Below, piece by piece: positions 15,909 through 24,153 of a DNA stretch of 28,203 nucleotides. The first letter of the stretch is position 1; every line of letters starts with the position of its first letter. The translations under genes and the position numbers were made by a program. The notes below the pieces were generated by a model. That model was not told where the DNA came from. It made no database searches and saw nothing but the letters and a program-made list of their open reading frames with translations. The DNA comes from DASRQK01 sp040392005 (lineage in GTDB: Bacteria; Bacteroidota; Bacteroidia; Sphingobacteriales; Sphingobacteriaceae), in contig JBEBWT010000025.1 in NCBI GenBank assembly GCA_040392005.1, forward strand, positions 1-28,203. The letters are read 5' to 3'.

Positions 15909-17300
15909 CTACTTAGTAGAAATAGTCCTCATACTTCCGAGAACCTCCTGAGGGCCCAAAACAATCAAATCCTTCCATGCACTACTTTCGACCTGGTGTT
16001 TGGAGAAAATCACCGGGATCACCGTTTTACCCTTAGCAAAAGGCAAATAGGATGCCTTTAGCAGGAGATCTTCTTTCAATCGTTCCGGATTGAAAGTTTT
16101 GTCCGTCCATTTGCATTCACCAACCAACAAACACTTTTTATCCATTGATTCAGCAATAACATCCAACTCCAATTCCACATCCTTCTGAGGGCTGCCCCAC
16201 CATCTGCCCGCCGGTTGGAATTTTGTATCTTCAATCGTCATAAAAGGAATCGCCTGTCTGCACAATTCTTCCCATATCACTGATACATATTGCGAAAACT
16301 GAATCTTGAAAAAATCCATTACAGTCACAGATTGTTCAATTTCGATTAAAGAACGATGAGGAACTACAAAACGAAAATAAAAATTCAGAAAAGGGTCAAT
16401 AATCTTATACAAACTTTTCTTGCTGATACGATGAGATTCACCGAAAGGAACTTCTCGTTTAATATATCCCAGCTGGATCAATTTATCTAAGGGTCCCGCC
16501 AGATTAGTAGCCGGTTTTTCCAAACGTGCCGCTATCTCCGAAAGACGATGACAACCTGACGCAATCAATGAAAGTATAGTAAACGAATGAACAGTATCCC
16601 GCATATCATCCAGAAACAAACGGAGTGGCTCATCATATAAAATTCCCTGGGAAGAAAATAAATGGGTGGTCAGTGCAGCAGAAAGTGTTTTCTCGGATAA
16701 GCGCAATTCCCAGTATCTCGGCACACCACCCCATACACTATACTCTTCCACAGTCTCCATATCCGTACAGGATATCACTTCTTGCAGATACGGAGCCTCC
16801 ATCGGCTTTATTTTCATAATCTCATCTGCACGGCCAAACAAAGGAGCTGACGAGTCCAAGACCAGACTATGCATCAATTGTTGTGATGAACCACAAAGAA
16901 TCAGGTTATATTTTAAATCCTCTTTACGTTCCAGTATCTTTTGAAAAACCGAAGGCAATTCGGGTGTACTCTTGACCAAATAAGGAAACTCATCAATACA
17001 TAAGGTCAATCGCTTTGATAATTGCTGATTCATACTTTCCAATAAGGATTCCCAATCAGGATAAATTACCTTATCGAAACCTCGAATATGGTCTGCAAGC
17101 ATTTTGGCAAACAACGCCCGCTGAAAGGGGGCCTCAGACTGGTCCGCCATAAAATACAAATCCTCAGGTTTCAGTACCTGACGAATCAATCTGGACTTAC
17201 CACAACGTCTTCGGCCATAGATCACCACAAATGCCGATCGATCCCTACCCAGTATTTTTCTCAGACGCTCCAGCTCCAATACTCTATTGACAAACTTCAT
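15909..17300 (-). CDS. P-loop ATPase with C-terminal nuclease-like domain (ATPase_2/DUF234 family)
   Basis: 463 residues. N-terminal FVNRVLELERLRKIL is the usual opening of this family, followed by Walker A YGRRRCGKSRL (28-38) and Walker B LTLCIDEFPYL (98-108), with a sensor-like LILCGSS. The middle holds a winged-helix part (CHRLSEIAARLEKPATNLAG, with LIQLGYIKRE). The C-terminal part reads RWWGSPQKD, ELELDVIAES and CLLVGECKW, a PD-(D/E)xK-like D-x(n)-ExK arrangement typical of DUF234. Related ATPases are common in archaea and Bacteroidota, often in many copies, and their role is not established; mobile-element or DNA-repair links have been suggested. It is flanked by rnpB and a strong promoter, and its base composition looks more AT-rich than the rest. 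Confidence 0.85.
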   Translation of the reverse strand: MKFVNRVLELERLRKILGRDRSAFVVIYGRRRCGKSRLIRQVLKPEDLYFMADQSEAPFQRALFAKMLADHIRGFDKVIYPDWESLLESMNQQLSKRLTLCIDEFPYLVKSTPELPSVFQKILERKEDLKYNLILCGSSQQLMHSLVLDSSAPLFGRADEIMKIKPMEAPYLQEVISCTDMETVEEYSVWGGVPRYWELRLSEKTLSAALTTHLFSSQGILYDEPLRLFLDDMRDTVHSFTILSLIASGCHRLSEIAARLEKPATNLAGPLDKLIQLGYIKREVPFGESHRISKKSLYKIIDPFLNFYFRFVVPHRSLIEIEQSVTVMDFFKIQFSQYVSVIWEELCRQAIPFMTIEDTKFQPAGRWWGSPQKDVELELDVIAESMDKKCLLVGECKWTDKTFNPERLKEDLLLKASYLPFAKGKTVIPVIFSKHQVESSAWKDLIVLGPQEVLGSMRTISTK

Positions 17301-17330
17301 AAACTTGAATTGCTATATTATTATGTTTGT

Positions 17331-17361
17331 CAAAAATAATGTTTCTGAAACATAATAGCAA
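17331..17361 (-). promoter_or_regulatory. Promoter and operator-like palindrome of the ATPase_2/DUF234 gene
   Basis: Minus strand: TTG at 17361-17359, a 20-bp spacer, TATTTTTG at 17338-17331. This is an exact match to the Bacteroidota consensus, 31 bases before the start codon. Within the spacer, ATGTTTC-T-GAAACAT (17339-17353) is a perfect palindrome in the position of a repressor site. Confidence 0.65.
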
Positions 17362-17425
17362 GAGTTGAGTTCATTTTTTTCAAAATGAGGGTATGGGGTT
17401 ACCTATTGGAAAATCCACCCCGCCT

Positions 17426-17645
17426 TCATTCCTTCCCAAAACGTTGATTGATCGCCCGTTCGGTGCGGATGAGAAGCAGTACGCAACCAAAGATCAGGAT
17501 GCCAAGCCCTACAATCATGGCCACGGTAGTACTCAGGTCAATAAAGAGGGACGGAATAGACAGGATGGCATAGATCACGCCCAAAATCATCATCAACCGG
17601 GCCACAGGGGCCCAGCACGATAAAAATCGGGTTCAGAAAGTCCAT
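17426..17645 (-). pseudogene. Small membrane protein with a one-base frameshift
   Basis: On the minus strand ATG 17645 reads MDFLNPIFIVLGP and then loses sense. Removing one C from the run of four C (near 17611-17614) restores VARLMMILGVIYAIL, SIPSLFIDLSTTVAM and GLGILIFGCVLLLI, ending in INQRFGKE and a stop at 17426. The repaired protein has 72 residues with two membrane segments and a basic cytoplasmic tail. The family is unknown to me. Because the shift lies in a C run it may be a sequencing error or a real lesion. Confidence 0.55.
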
Positions 17646-17726
17646 ATCATACACATTGTTGAGGAGGCAATGTAAGAAGAATTTACCAATTTTCCTTGTT
17701 TTTATGACCTAACATGCATCAATCTA

Positions 17727-17811
17727 CCCTTGTTCTATTACAAAAAATCTAAAAATTTGCCCTTGCTTTATAACAAAATTTGGATAAATTTGCCCTTGTT
17801 TTATAACAAAA
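17727..17811 (+). repeat. Three direct repeats with an exact 33-bp period upstream of the DUF4143 ATPase
   Basis: CCCTTGTTTTATAACAAAA-type 19-mers begin at 17727, 17760 and 17793, each separated by a 14-bp spacer ending in ATTTG. Every copy contains the dyad TTGTT-N4-AACAA (one half-site is weaker in copy 1). The last copy ends nine bases before the ATG at 17820. The layout suggests a row of operator sites or a promoter-linked duplication. Confidence 0.8.
17763..17792 (+). promoter_or_regulatory. Promoter inside the 33-bp repeat array
   Basis: TTG (17763-17765) of repeat 2, a 19-bp spacer, and TAAATTTG (17785-17792) match the Bacteroidota consensus. Transcription would begin within repeat 3, so a protein bound to the repeats would block or reposition polymerase. 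Confidence 0.6.
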
Positions 17812-17819
17812 CATAAATA

Positions 17820-19187
17820 ATGGCCTTTAAAAGAGATATAGAAAGCAGATTAAGAATCTGGAAAGAAAAGGGCGATAGGAAACCACTGATCCTCCGGGGT
17901 GCCAGACAGGTAGGGAAGACAACGCTTATTAAAGATTTTGCGGTGTTGTACACTCATGCCATTATCCTCAATCTGGAAAAGCCTGAGGATCGCCGATATT
18001 TTGAAGATTTCGAAAATGTCCACACCATTATCGAATCCCTATTATTTACCTATGGAGTCCCTTCATCTGAAATGGACCAGACCTTACTATTCATAGACGA
18101 GATCCAGGAAAGCCCCAGAGCTATCCAATTCCTCCGCTATTTTTATGAAGAATTACCACAGCTTCATGTGATCAGCGCAGGTTCTTTGTTGGAGTTTGCG
18201 ATGCAATATGTGGAAAGCTTTCCCGTGGGCCGGGTAGAATATCTATATCTTCATCCGCTTAATTTCCCTGAATATCTTGATGCCATCGGAAAGCCACAAT
18301 GGCGTCAGGCTTTGGCTGATATACCCTTAAATCCAGCGACCCATTATACACTCATGGATGCTTTCCATCGATACGCTATCATTGGTGGTATGCCCGAAAT
18401 CGTAAAAAAAGATCAGCAAACCCAACAGTTGTCTGACTTGGTGGCTGTATATGAAAGCATATGGGCTACCTACAAAAATGACGTGGAAAAGTATACAATG
18501 AGTGTTACGGAGCGGAGGATCATCAAACATTTGATGGACTCCGCCACCCTGTATCTGGATGAACGTGTCCGGTTTCAGGGTTTTGGAAATTCAAACTATC
18601 GCTCCAGAGAAGTAGGCGAAGCATTCCGGACACTGGACGCTGCACGTATCATGCGACTAATCTACCCTACCACGGATATAGTGCCTCCGCCCCGACCTGA
18701 TCTGAAGAAAGCTCCACGTCTGCAATTTTTAGATACAGGCCTGGTCAATTATACCTTGGGTATCCAGGGTGAGCTGCTGGGCCTGACCGATCTTAGTCCT
18801 GCCTACAAAGGGGCTATCATACCACATTTGGTCACTCAGGAATTGGCTTCACTCCAACAGCAGACCGACCACAAGGCGATGTTCTGGGTCCGCGACAAGA
18901 CCCAATCCAGTGCAGAAGTGGACTTGTTGCTCGTCATTGGGCGATACTTAATTCCTATAGAGATCAAGTCCGGTGCCACCGGCAGTTTGAAATCGCTCCA
19001 TCAATTTATCGAAGCCGCCGACCACCCCTTTGCCATCCGGGTGTACGGAGGGGTATTTCGTCTGGAAAAAGCTCTGACACCAGGCAGGAAACCCTATATA
19101 TTGCTCAATATTCCCTATTATGCCTCGACTATGCTACCACAGTATGCAACCTGGTTGGTGGAACAGGGAGCTTCCCGGACCGAATAA
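17820..19187 (+). CDS. AAA_14/DUF4143 family ATPase with nuclease-like C-terminus
   Basis: 455 residues, full length for the family. Walker A is LRGARQVGKTT (25-35), Walker B is LLFIDEIQESPRA (89-101), and VISAGSLLEFA follows with sensor-like Ser. The DUF4143 part covers roughly 200-440: HRYAIIGGMPEIV, LQFLDTGLVNYTLG and QSSAEVDLLLVI (E366, D368), then IPIEIKSGATGSL (E381, K383), the D-x(n)-ExK core of a PD-(D/E)xK fold. Such proteins are widespread in Bacteroidota and archaea, often in variable copy number, with unproven function; some authors link them to mobile elements or defence. The start follows a three-copy operator-like array closely. A 5' scrap of a relative lies at 13643-13858. Confidence 0.88.
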   Translation: MAFKRDIESRLRIWKEKGDRKPLILRGARQVGKTTLIKDFAVLYTHAIILNLEKPEDRRYFEDFENVHTIIESLLFTYGVPSSEMDQTLLFIDEIQESPRAIQFLRYFYEELPQLHVISAGSLLEFAMQYVESFPVGRVEYLYLHPLNFPEYLDAIGKPQWRQALADIPLNPATHYTLMDAFHRYAIIGGMPEIVKKDQQTQQLSDLVAVYESIWATYKNDVEKYTMSVTERRIIKHLMDSATLYLDERVRFQGFGNSNYRSREVGEAFRTLDAARIMRLIYPTTDIVPPPRPDLKKAPRLQFLDTGLVNYTLGIQGELLGLTDLSPAYKGAIIPHLVTQELASLQQQTDHKAMFWVRDKTQSSAEVDLLLVIGRYLIPIEIKSGATGSLKSLHQFIEAADHPFAIRVYGGVFRLEKALTPGRKPYILLNIPYYASTMLPQYATWLVEQGASRTE

Positions 19188-19306
19188 TCCACTGGTATCA
19201 GAGTAAAGAGAAAAATATAATCGCCGGATTCACGGCAGAATAGATCCCATTCACATGCGGGGATGCCGATGGCACATTTCCGGTTCCGGACACGGGGCGT
19301 GATCGA

Positions 19307-19314
19307 TACTTTTG
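19307..19314 (+). promoter_or_regulatory. -7 element of the thioredoxin-kinase-regulator operon
   Basis: TACTTTTG matches TAnnTTTG; a TTC about 21 bases upstream is a weak -33. The start codon at 19331 lies 17 bases beyond the element. Confidence 0.45.
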
Positions 19315-19330
19315 AAAAAAAGAAACGATC

Positions 19331-20830
19331 ATGAACTACAAACTTGCACTTAGCTGTCTGCTTTTTGTCTGGACGGGTACCGCTCTGACCCACACGTCCA
19401 GGGCCCAGTTATTCAGTGGAAAAATTGAAAACCTCAACAATCCTGAACTGGCCATCTCGACCTTACGGGATTACGTTTTCTGGCAAACAGATACGGTCTA
19501 TGCCGATCAGGAAGGTAATTTCTCCATCATGCTCCAACTCAAATCACCGGGATATATCAGATTGTGGGCGTCCAATTTCAGAAATGAAACTATTTACATG
19601 CTGCCCGGAACCAGCCTGCATATCGAAGCCGATGGTTCGGACAGCCCGACGTTCTGGAACACCCAACGATTCAGTGGAAGTGCGGCATTGTATAATAATT
19701 ACACCGCCGACATAAGCAGAAATGAATACCTAAAATCCCTGGGCTACAATGCAAAAACCTACCAGTTGCCTGAGGCTCAGTTTGTGGAATTCATCCGGAA
19801 CCATCATGACACGCGGGACAGCCTGAGAGCTGACTATTTCAGACAAAACACCTCGCACGGCAGACCAGAAAACGAAATCAATGATTTCAGAACCATTGAT
19901 AGTATCCACTCAAGCTATCAAAAGGTCAGCGCCTACCGGTCCTATATACAATTCCTCCCCAAAGAAGAGCAAAACCGGTTTTACACCGCCTATATCGAGC
20001 CTTTTGCCCGGAATCAGCAGGACGATTGGCGGTATCTCAGCTCCTCCAATTATCGCTGGTTTTTTGCTACTTATCTGAGGCGGAAGTTTGATTCGCAAAA
20101 TGAAACACGCAAAGAGAACGGATTGGAAACATGGCCCTATCATTACTATTATGAGCAAGCCCCCGGGTTGATGGAACAGTATCTGATCGAACCGCTGCGC
20201 CGCTATGTATCAGAGGTCTTACTGGAAAATATAAGTATGGATTATCCCGTTGTCAATGACACCTTATTATCAAGTTTCAATCACTATACAACACTACTAT
20301 ATAACATTTTGGACCATCCCCAAAGAGAGAAATTATACAGGGAAAAGTTTTCCGGCTTGCGGGACTTCAGAAACAGGACAGCAATAGGGCAGCCGGCTTT
20401 TGCATTTGAACTGCAGGATTCAGTTGGCAGGACAGTAAATCTGGATCAATTCAAAGGTAAAATCCTCTACATTGACCTTTGGGCCAGCTGGTGCGGACCT
20501 TGCATTGCCCAGTTTCCTGCCGGGCACAAACTGGAGGAAGAATTTGCCGGTGAAAACCGGTTGGCTTTTCTTTCTGTCTCACTGGATGATCTCGAAAGAG
20601 ACTGGAAAAGCGGCAGGACGCAACACCACCCGCCGGGGCAGCAATTCTGGATCAAAGGTGGAATGAAAAGTGATTTTGTAAAAGATTACGGGATAAATGG
20701 CATACCACATTACCTTTTGATCGATGAAAAGGGTAACTTTATTGCTTACAGGGCTCCAAGGCCGGGCGATCCCGCTATCCGGGAAGCCCTGCAAAAGGCA
20801 TTGGAAAATAGCAAGCCGGGAGAAAAATGA
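19331..20830 (+). CDS. Exported TlpA/ResA-like thioredoxin-fold protein
   Basis: 499 residues. A signal peptide (about 1-25, ending TSRAQ) precedes a beta-rich domain at about 27-105 (GKIENLNNPELAI, ADQEGNFSIML, NETIYMLPGTSLHIEAD) like the DUF4369-type lead domain of Bacteroidota TlpA proteins. A long helical middle follows. From about 350 comes the thioredoxin fold: IGQPAFAFELQDSVGR, LYIDLWASWCGPCIAQFP with WCGPC at 387-391, and GINGIPHYLLIDEKG with the cis-Pro. It should act as a thiol-disulfide reductase in the periplasm, possibly on cytochrome c or other cysteine proteins. The stop overlaps the next start (ATGA), tying it to a histidine kinase, which is unusual for this family. Confidence 0.88.
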   Translation: MNYKLALSCLLFVWTGTALTHTSRAQLFSGKIENLNNPELAISTLRDYVFWQTDTVYADQEGNFSIMLQLKSPGYIRLWASNFRNETIYMLPGTSLHIEADGSDSPTFWNTQRFSGSAALYNNYTADISRNEYLKSLGYNAKTYQLPEAQFVEFIRNHHDTRDSLRADYFRQNTSHGRPENEINDFRTIDSIHSSYQKVSAYRSYIQFLPKEEQNRFYTAYIEPFARNQQDDWRYLSSSNYRWFFATYLRRKFDSQNETRKENGLETWPYHYYYEQAPGLMEQYLIEPLRRYVSEVLLENISMDYPVVNDTLLSSFNHYTTLLYNILDHPQREKLYREKFSGLRDFRNRTAIGQPAFAFELQDSVGRTVNLDQFKGKILYIDLWASWCGPCIAQFPAGHKLEEEFAGENRLAFLSVSLDDLERDWKSGRTQHHPPGQQFWIKGGMKSDFVKDYGINGIPHYLLIDEKGNFIAYRAPRPGDPAIREALQKALENSKPGEK

Positions 20831-22308
20831 AAATCAAACTGATCGTCCTTGTATGGATGCTTATAGCAGGATGCCAGACTGTATTGGCAAGTGCCTTTGA
20901 GATGCTGGCCGGCCCCATCATGCCCGCCTTGCGCTTCGAGACAAAAGGCCATCTATACTTTGATGAGGGGGATCGGCGGATCATTCACACACTGGGGGCA
21001 CAATATCAGGGTAAGACCACCGTTATGCGGTTTGTCAGCGAAGATATCCATGTTATGATCAAAGATCCGGACAGCAGCGGACGCAAAGCGTTATTTTATC
21101 ATCAAGTGATCGACCCCCAGGGGATGGATATAACCAATCAGGCCGTGCACCTCCATCCCGGTCGGAGGCCGCTATCGGTTGAAGTTGCGATAAGAGAAGG
21201 CGTCATCATATCCACCGGCCTTCCGACAGGAGAGTATCTCCTCCTTAATTTTTACGACCGCAAAACAGACACCTTACTCAGATCCTTTTGTCTGATCCGT
21301 GAAAAGATACATTTGCAGGTCACCAATGAGGATATTGCAGGCAGGAATATCGAATTGCTGCCGAAAGAGGAAAAGATCCTCCGGTTTGCGAGGGCAAAGG
21401 GATCGCGGGAGCCGCTTTATCTATCGTACAGGATCAAAACCAGGTCAGGAAACCTTATATTGGAAGAAACATCCAAAGACCAGATCACCCTCAATGGACT
21501 GGCTGCCGGCAAAGATTACACGCTGACCGTCTGGTCCCCCTTCCTGCCCGAGAACGAATTCAGCGAACAATTCCATATCTATGTCCGTCCCAACTGGTAC
21601 CAGACCAATCTTTTTTACTTATTGACAATCGTAATCCTGCTCCTGGGTTTATGGGCAATTTTTGTCCAGATAATGCGGAGACGAGTCAAAATAGCCGAAA
21701 ACAAGCGGATAGAGACCGAGCAAAAATTGTTATCCATGCAAGCTCAGCTCAACCCGCATTTTGTCTTCAATGCCCTCAATTCAATCAAAGGCCTCAACAA
21801 TACCGGACAAATCGAAAAAGCCAACCAATATCTGGGCACATTCAGCACCCTGCTGCGCAATACATTGAAAAACAGCAGTCAAATATCCCATTCCCTGGAG
21901 CAGGAGCTGGCGACATTAAGAATATACCTTGACCTGGAAAAACTGCGGTTTGGGTTTCACTGGACGGTACAAATCGCTGATAACATCAATCCGAGCACAC
22001 TCGACATGCCCACACTTCTCCTACAACCTCTGGTCGAAAATGCGATCAAACATGGTGTATCGGCCCTCGGCACTGGCGGAATGGTCGGGATTCGGGCTTT
22101 CTCAGAGGAGTCGGATCTGCTGATCGAAATTTTGGATAACGGCAAGGGGTTCCCGGACGAAACCGATCACCAAGGCTTTGGAATCCGCCTGACACGGGAT
22201 CGGATCCAGGTATTTAACAGTCTGTCAAAAGAGAATCAGATATTACTTACTTTTGAACATCATGGAGGTACCATCGCCAGACTTACCTTCACCAACTGGC
22301 TTACATAA
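20827..22308 (+). CDS. LytS/YpdA-type membrane sensor histidine kinase
   Basis: 493 residues. An N-terminal signal-like segment (1-22) and a large extracytoplasmic region to about 257 suggest outside sensing; residues 100-255 look like beta-sandwich repeats. One membrane segment (about 261-281) is followed by a short coiled coil (VKIAENKRIETEQKLLSMQA). The His_kinase domain contains LNPHFVFNALNSIK with phospho-acceptor His311, and an ATPase part with N-box LVENAIKHG (402-410) and G-boxes LDNGKGFP and GFGIRLTRDRI. This is the class that phosphorylates LytTR regulators, and such a regulator follows 18 bases later. The sensor module is not one I recognise. Cotranslation with the thioredoxin-like gene implies a joint role in envelope redox or folding stress. 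Confidence 0.9.
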   Translation: MKIKLIVLVWMLIAGCQTVLASAFEMLAGPIMPALRFETKGHLYFDEGDRRIIHTLGAQYQGKTTVMRFVSEDIHVMIKDPDSSGRKALFYHQVIDPQGMDITNQAVHLHPGRRPLSVEVAIREGVIISTGLPTGEYLLLNFYDRKTDTLLRSFCLIREKIHLQVTNEDIAGRNIELLPKEEKILRFARAKGSREPLYLSYRIKTRSGNLILEETSKDQITLNGLAAGKDYTLTVWSPFLPENEFSEQFHIYVRPNWYQTNLFYLLTIVILLLGLWAIFVQIMRRRVKIAENKRIETEQKLLSMQAQLNPHFVFNALNSIKGLNNTGQIEKANQYLGTFSTLLRNTLKNSSQISHSLEQELATLRIYLDLEKLRFGFHWTVQIADNINPSTLDMPTLLLQPLVENAIKHGVSALGTGGMVGIRAFSEESDLLIEILDNGKGFPDETDHQGFGIRLTRDRIQVFNSLSKENQILLTFEHHGGTIARLTFTNWLT

Positions 22309-22326
22309 CCGGCTTATATCAAGTAT

Positions 22327-23079
22327 ATGAAACTCAACGCAATCCTGATCGACGACGAACCGAACAACCTGGATCATCTTCATTTCCTGTTGGATAAGCA
22401 CTGCCCCGACGTACAGGTTGCCGGTACAGCCCAGAATGTGGAAGATGGGCTGGCCCTGATCGCTGCCAGCAGACCAGACCTCCTGTTTCTGGACATACAG
22501 ATGCCCGGCAAGGACGGTTTTGATCTATTGAAGGCCCTCCCCGACCGTGAGCTGGAAGTCATCTTTGTCACCGCTTATGAACAATACGGGATCCAGGCTG
22601 TCAAATTTTCGGCCATCGATTACCTGCTCAAACCCATCGATACCGCCGAACTCACCGAAGCCGTCCACAAAGTCAGTGAAAGAGTAAAGAACAAAAGACG
22701 TAACGATCAACTCGAAAATTTATTGGAACTCATCGACAAAAAGACAGACAAGACATCACACCGCATCTCACTGCCCATGATGCGGGAAACAAGGCTGGTG
22801 CTCACCAGTGACATTATCCGTTGTGAAGCAGCAAACAACTATACCAGTTTTTTCCTGACGACCGGAGAGACACTGATCGTCTCCAAACCGATATATGAAT
22901 ACGAAGAACTTTTGGCAGATTATGGGTTTTTACGCTGCCACCAGTCCCATCTGGTCAATTCCGGCCACGTATTGTCACTCATCAAGGAAGATAGTGGATA
23001 TTTACTACTGTCCCGGGATCACCGGGTGCCGGTCTCCCGCCAGCGCAAGGATGCCGTAAAAAAAGCACTGGGGTTTTGA
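22327..23079 (+). CDS. LytTR-family response regulator
   Basis: 250 residues. The receiver is at 1-120, with acidic pair D9/D10 in LIDDEP, phospho-acceptor Asp56 in LLFLDIQMPGKDG, T-loop FVTAYEQYG and K108 in YLLKPIDT. A linker leads to the LytTR DNA-binding domain from about 145: ISLPMMRETRLVL, IIRCEAANNYTSFFL, YGFLRCHQSHLVN and DHRVPVSRQRKD. It is the cognate regulator of the upstream kinase by spacing and class and closes the operon. Target genes cannot be told; the operon itself is a natural candidate. Confidence 0.92.
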   Translation: MKLNAILIDDEPNNLDHLHFLLDKHCPDVQVAGTAQNVEDGLALIAASRPDLLFLDIQMPGKDGFDLLKALPDRELEVIFVTAYEQYGIQAVKFSAIDYLLKPIDTAELTEAVHKVSERVKNKRRNDQLENLLELIDKKTDKTSHRISLPMMRETRLVLTSDIIRCEAANNYTSFFLTTGETLIVSKPIYEYEELLADYGFLRCHQSHLVNSGHVLSLIKEDSGYLLLSRDHRVPVSRQRKDAVKKALGF

Positions 23080-23160
23080 ATAAAACAAAGGTCATGCAGA
23101 CCATTCCATCGCATGATCGCTTCCCTGATCCGCAGAAACCTTATTAATTTCGCAACATCA

Positions 23161-23199
23161 TTGCATTAACAAATCTGTAATGCATATATTTGTACAGAT
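23161..23199 (+). promoter_or_regulatory. Promoter and palindromic operator of the GliT-like flavoenzyme gene
   Basis: TTG (23161-23163), a 21-bp spacer and TATATTTG (23185-23192) form a good Bacteroidota promoter. ATCTGTA (23173-23179) and TACAGAT (23193-23199) are perfect inverted arms 13 bases apart straddling the -7 element, as expected for a repressor site of the MarR/HxlR type. No regulator gene is adjacent. Confidence 0.6.
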
Positions 23200-23223
23200 A
23201 CTGTTTGCTATAAATATATACAC

Positions 23224-24153
23224 ATGAAAAATAAACCTACCGACTACGATGTCATTATTATCGGGGGCAGCTACGCCGGCTTGTCGGCGGCTATGTCCCT
23301 CGGCCGTTCGCTCCGCAGGGTGCTGATCCTGGATCATGGTCAGCCCTGCAACCGTTATACCCCGCATTCCCACAATTTCATCACGCATGATGGAGCGGTC
23401 CCGGCAGCCATTGCCCAGCAGGCCAAAGCGGACGTCTTACGATACCCCACGGTGGAATACCGCAGCGGGAAAGCAATAGCAGTACGGGATATAAGCATGA
23501 CCGTAGAGGCTGCCACACAGTTCTCGGTAGCCATCGAGTCCGGCCCGGTATTGACCTGCCGCAAAGTGATCCTGGCCACGGGCCTCAAAGATCTCCTACC
23601 CGATATACCCGGTTTTGCCGCGACCTGGGGCAAAACGGTCATCCATTGTCCCTATTGCCACGGCTACGAATTCCGGGGTCGGAAAACCGGCATCCTGGCC
23701 ACCGGGGAAAAAGCAATGCATCTGGCCGGTCTGGTCCATCACCTCAGTCCGGACCTTACCCTGCTCACCAATGGAAATCCGGAGCTGAACAGCGAGCAGA
23801 TGGCCAAACTCTTCAACCGGCGCATTCCCATCCATACGCAGGCCATCACCGCCCTCGAACATCAGGACGGCCAGCTCAGGCAAGTGATTTTTGCGGATGG
23901 TACCGCCCTGGGGCTTGATGCCCTCTATGCCGCCCTGCCCTATGCCCAACAGTCAGACATCCCCAATCAGTTGAGCTGTGCGATCACGGGTTCGGGTCAT
24001 GTACAGGTCGATGCCTTCCAGCAGACCACCGTCCCCGGTGTCTATGCCTGCGGTGACAACGCCAGCCCCATGCGTTCGGTAGCCAGTGCCGTTGCCTCCG
24101 GAAATCTGGCCGGTGCCATGGTGAACCATCACCTGGTACGGGAAGAATTTTAG
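23224..24153 (+). CDS. Thioredoxin-reductase-like FAD enzyme with CPYC active site (GliT/HlmI-like)
   Basis: 309 residues. FAD-binding Rossmann start VIIIGGSYAGLSAAMSLGRS (10-29), then VILATGLKDLLPDIPG, the redox motif VIHCPYCHGYEF with Cys142 and Cys145, and the second FAD motif PGVYACGDNASPM near the end. The CPYCHGYE form with two intervening residues is the one seen in GliT, HlmI and DepH, enzymes that make or break disulfides in small dithiol compounds, whereas standard thioredoxin reductase has CATC. The NADPH-binding glycine loop (ILATGEKAM) is loose. The enzyme is cytosolic and probably oxidises or reduces a low-molecular-weight thiol; its substrate is unknown. It has its own promoter with an operator-like palindrome and converges on a DoxX gene. 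Confidence 0.88.
   Translation: MKNKPTDYDVIIIGGSYAGLSAAMSLGRSLRRVLILDHGQPCNRYTPHSHNFITHDGAVPAAIAQQAKADVLRYPTVEYRSGKAIAVRDISMTVEAATQFSVAIESGPVLTCRKVILATGLKDLLPDIPGFAATWGKTVIHCPYCHGYEFRGRKTGILATGEKAMHLAGLVHHLSPDLTLLTNGNPELNSEQMAKLFNRRIPIHTQAITALEHQDGQLRQVIFADGTALGLDALYAALPYAQQSDIPNQLSCAITGSGHVQVDAFQQTTVPGVYACGDNASPMRSVASAVASGNLAGAMVNHHLVREEF

Noticed and set aside
15469..15951. Short plus-strand coding frames across the RNase P RNA
   Set aside because: All conserved rnpB sequence elements are present on the minus strand, so these frames are artefacts.
17727..17811. CRISPR-like array
   Set aside because: Only three 19-bp units with 14-bp similar spacers, no cas genes; spacers too short and too alike. 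A promoter/operator array fits better.
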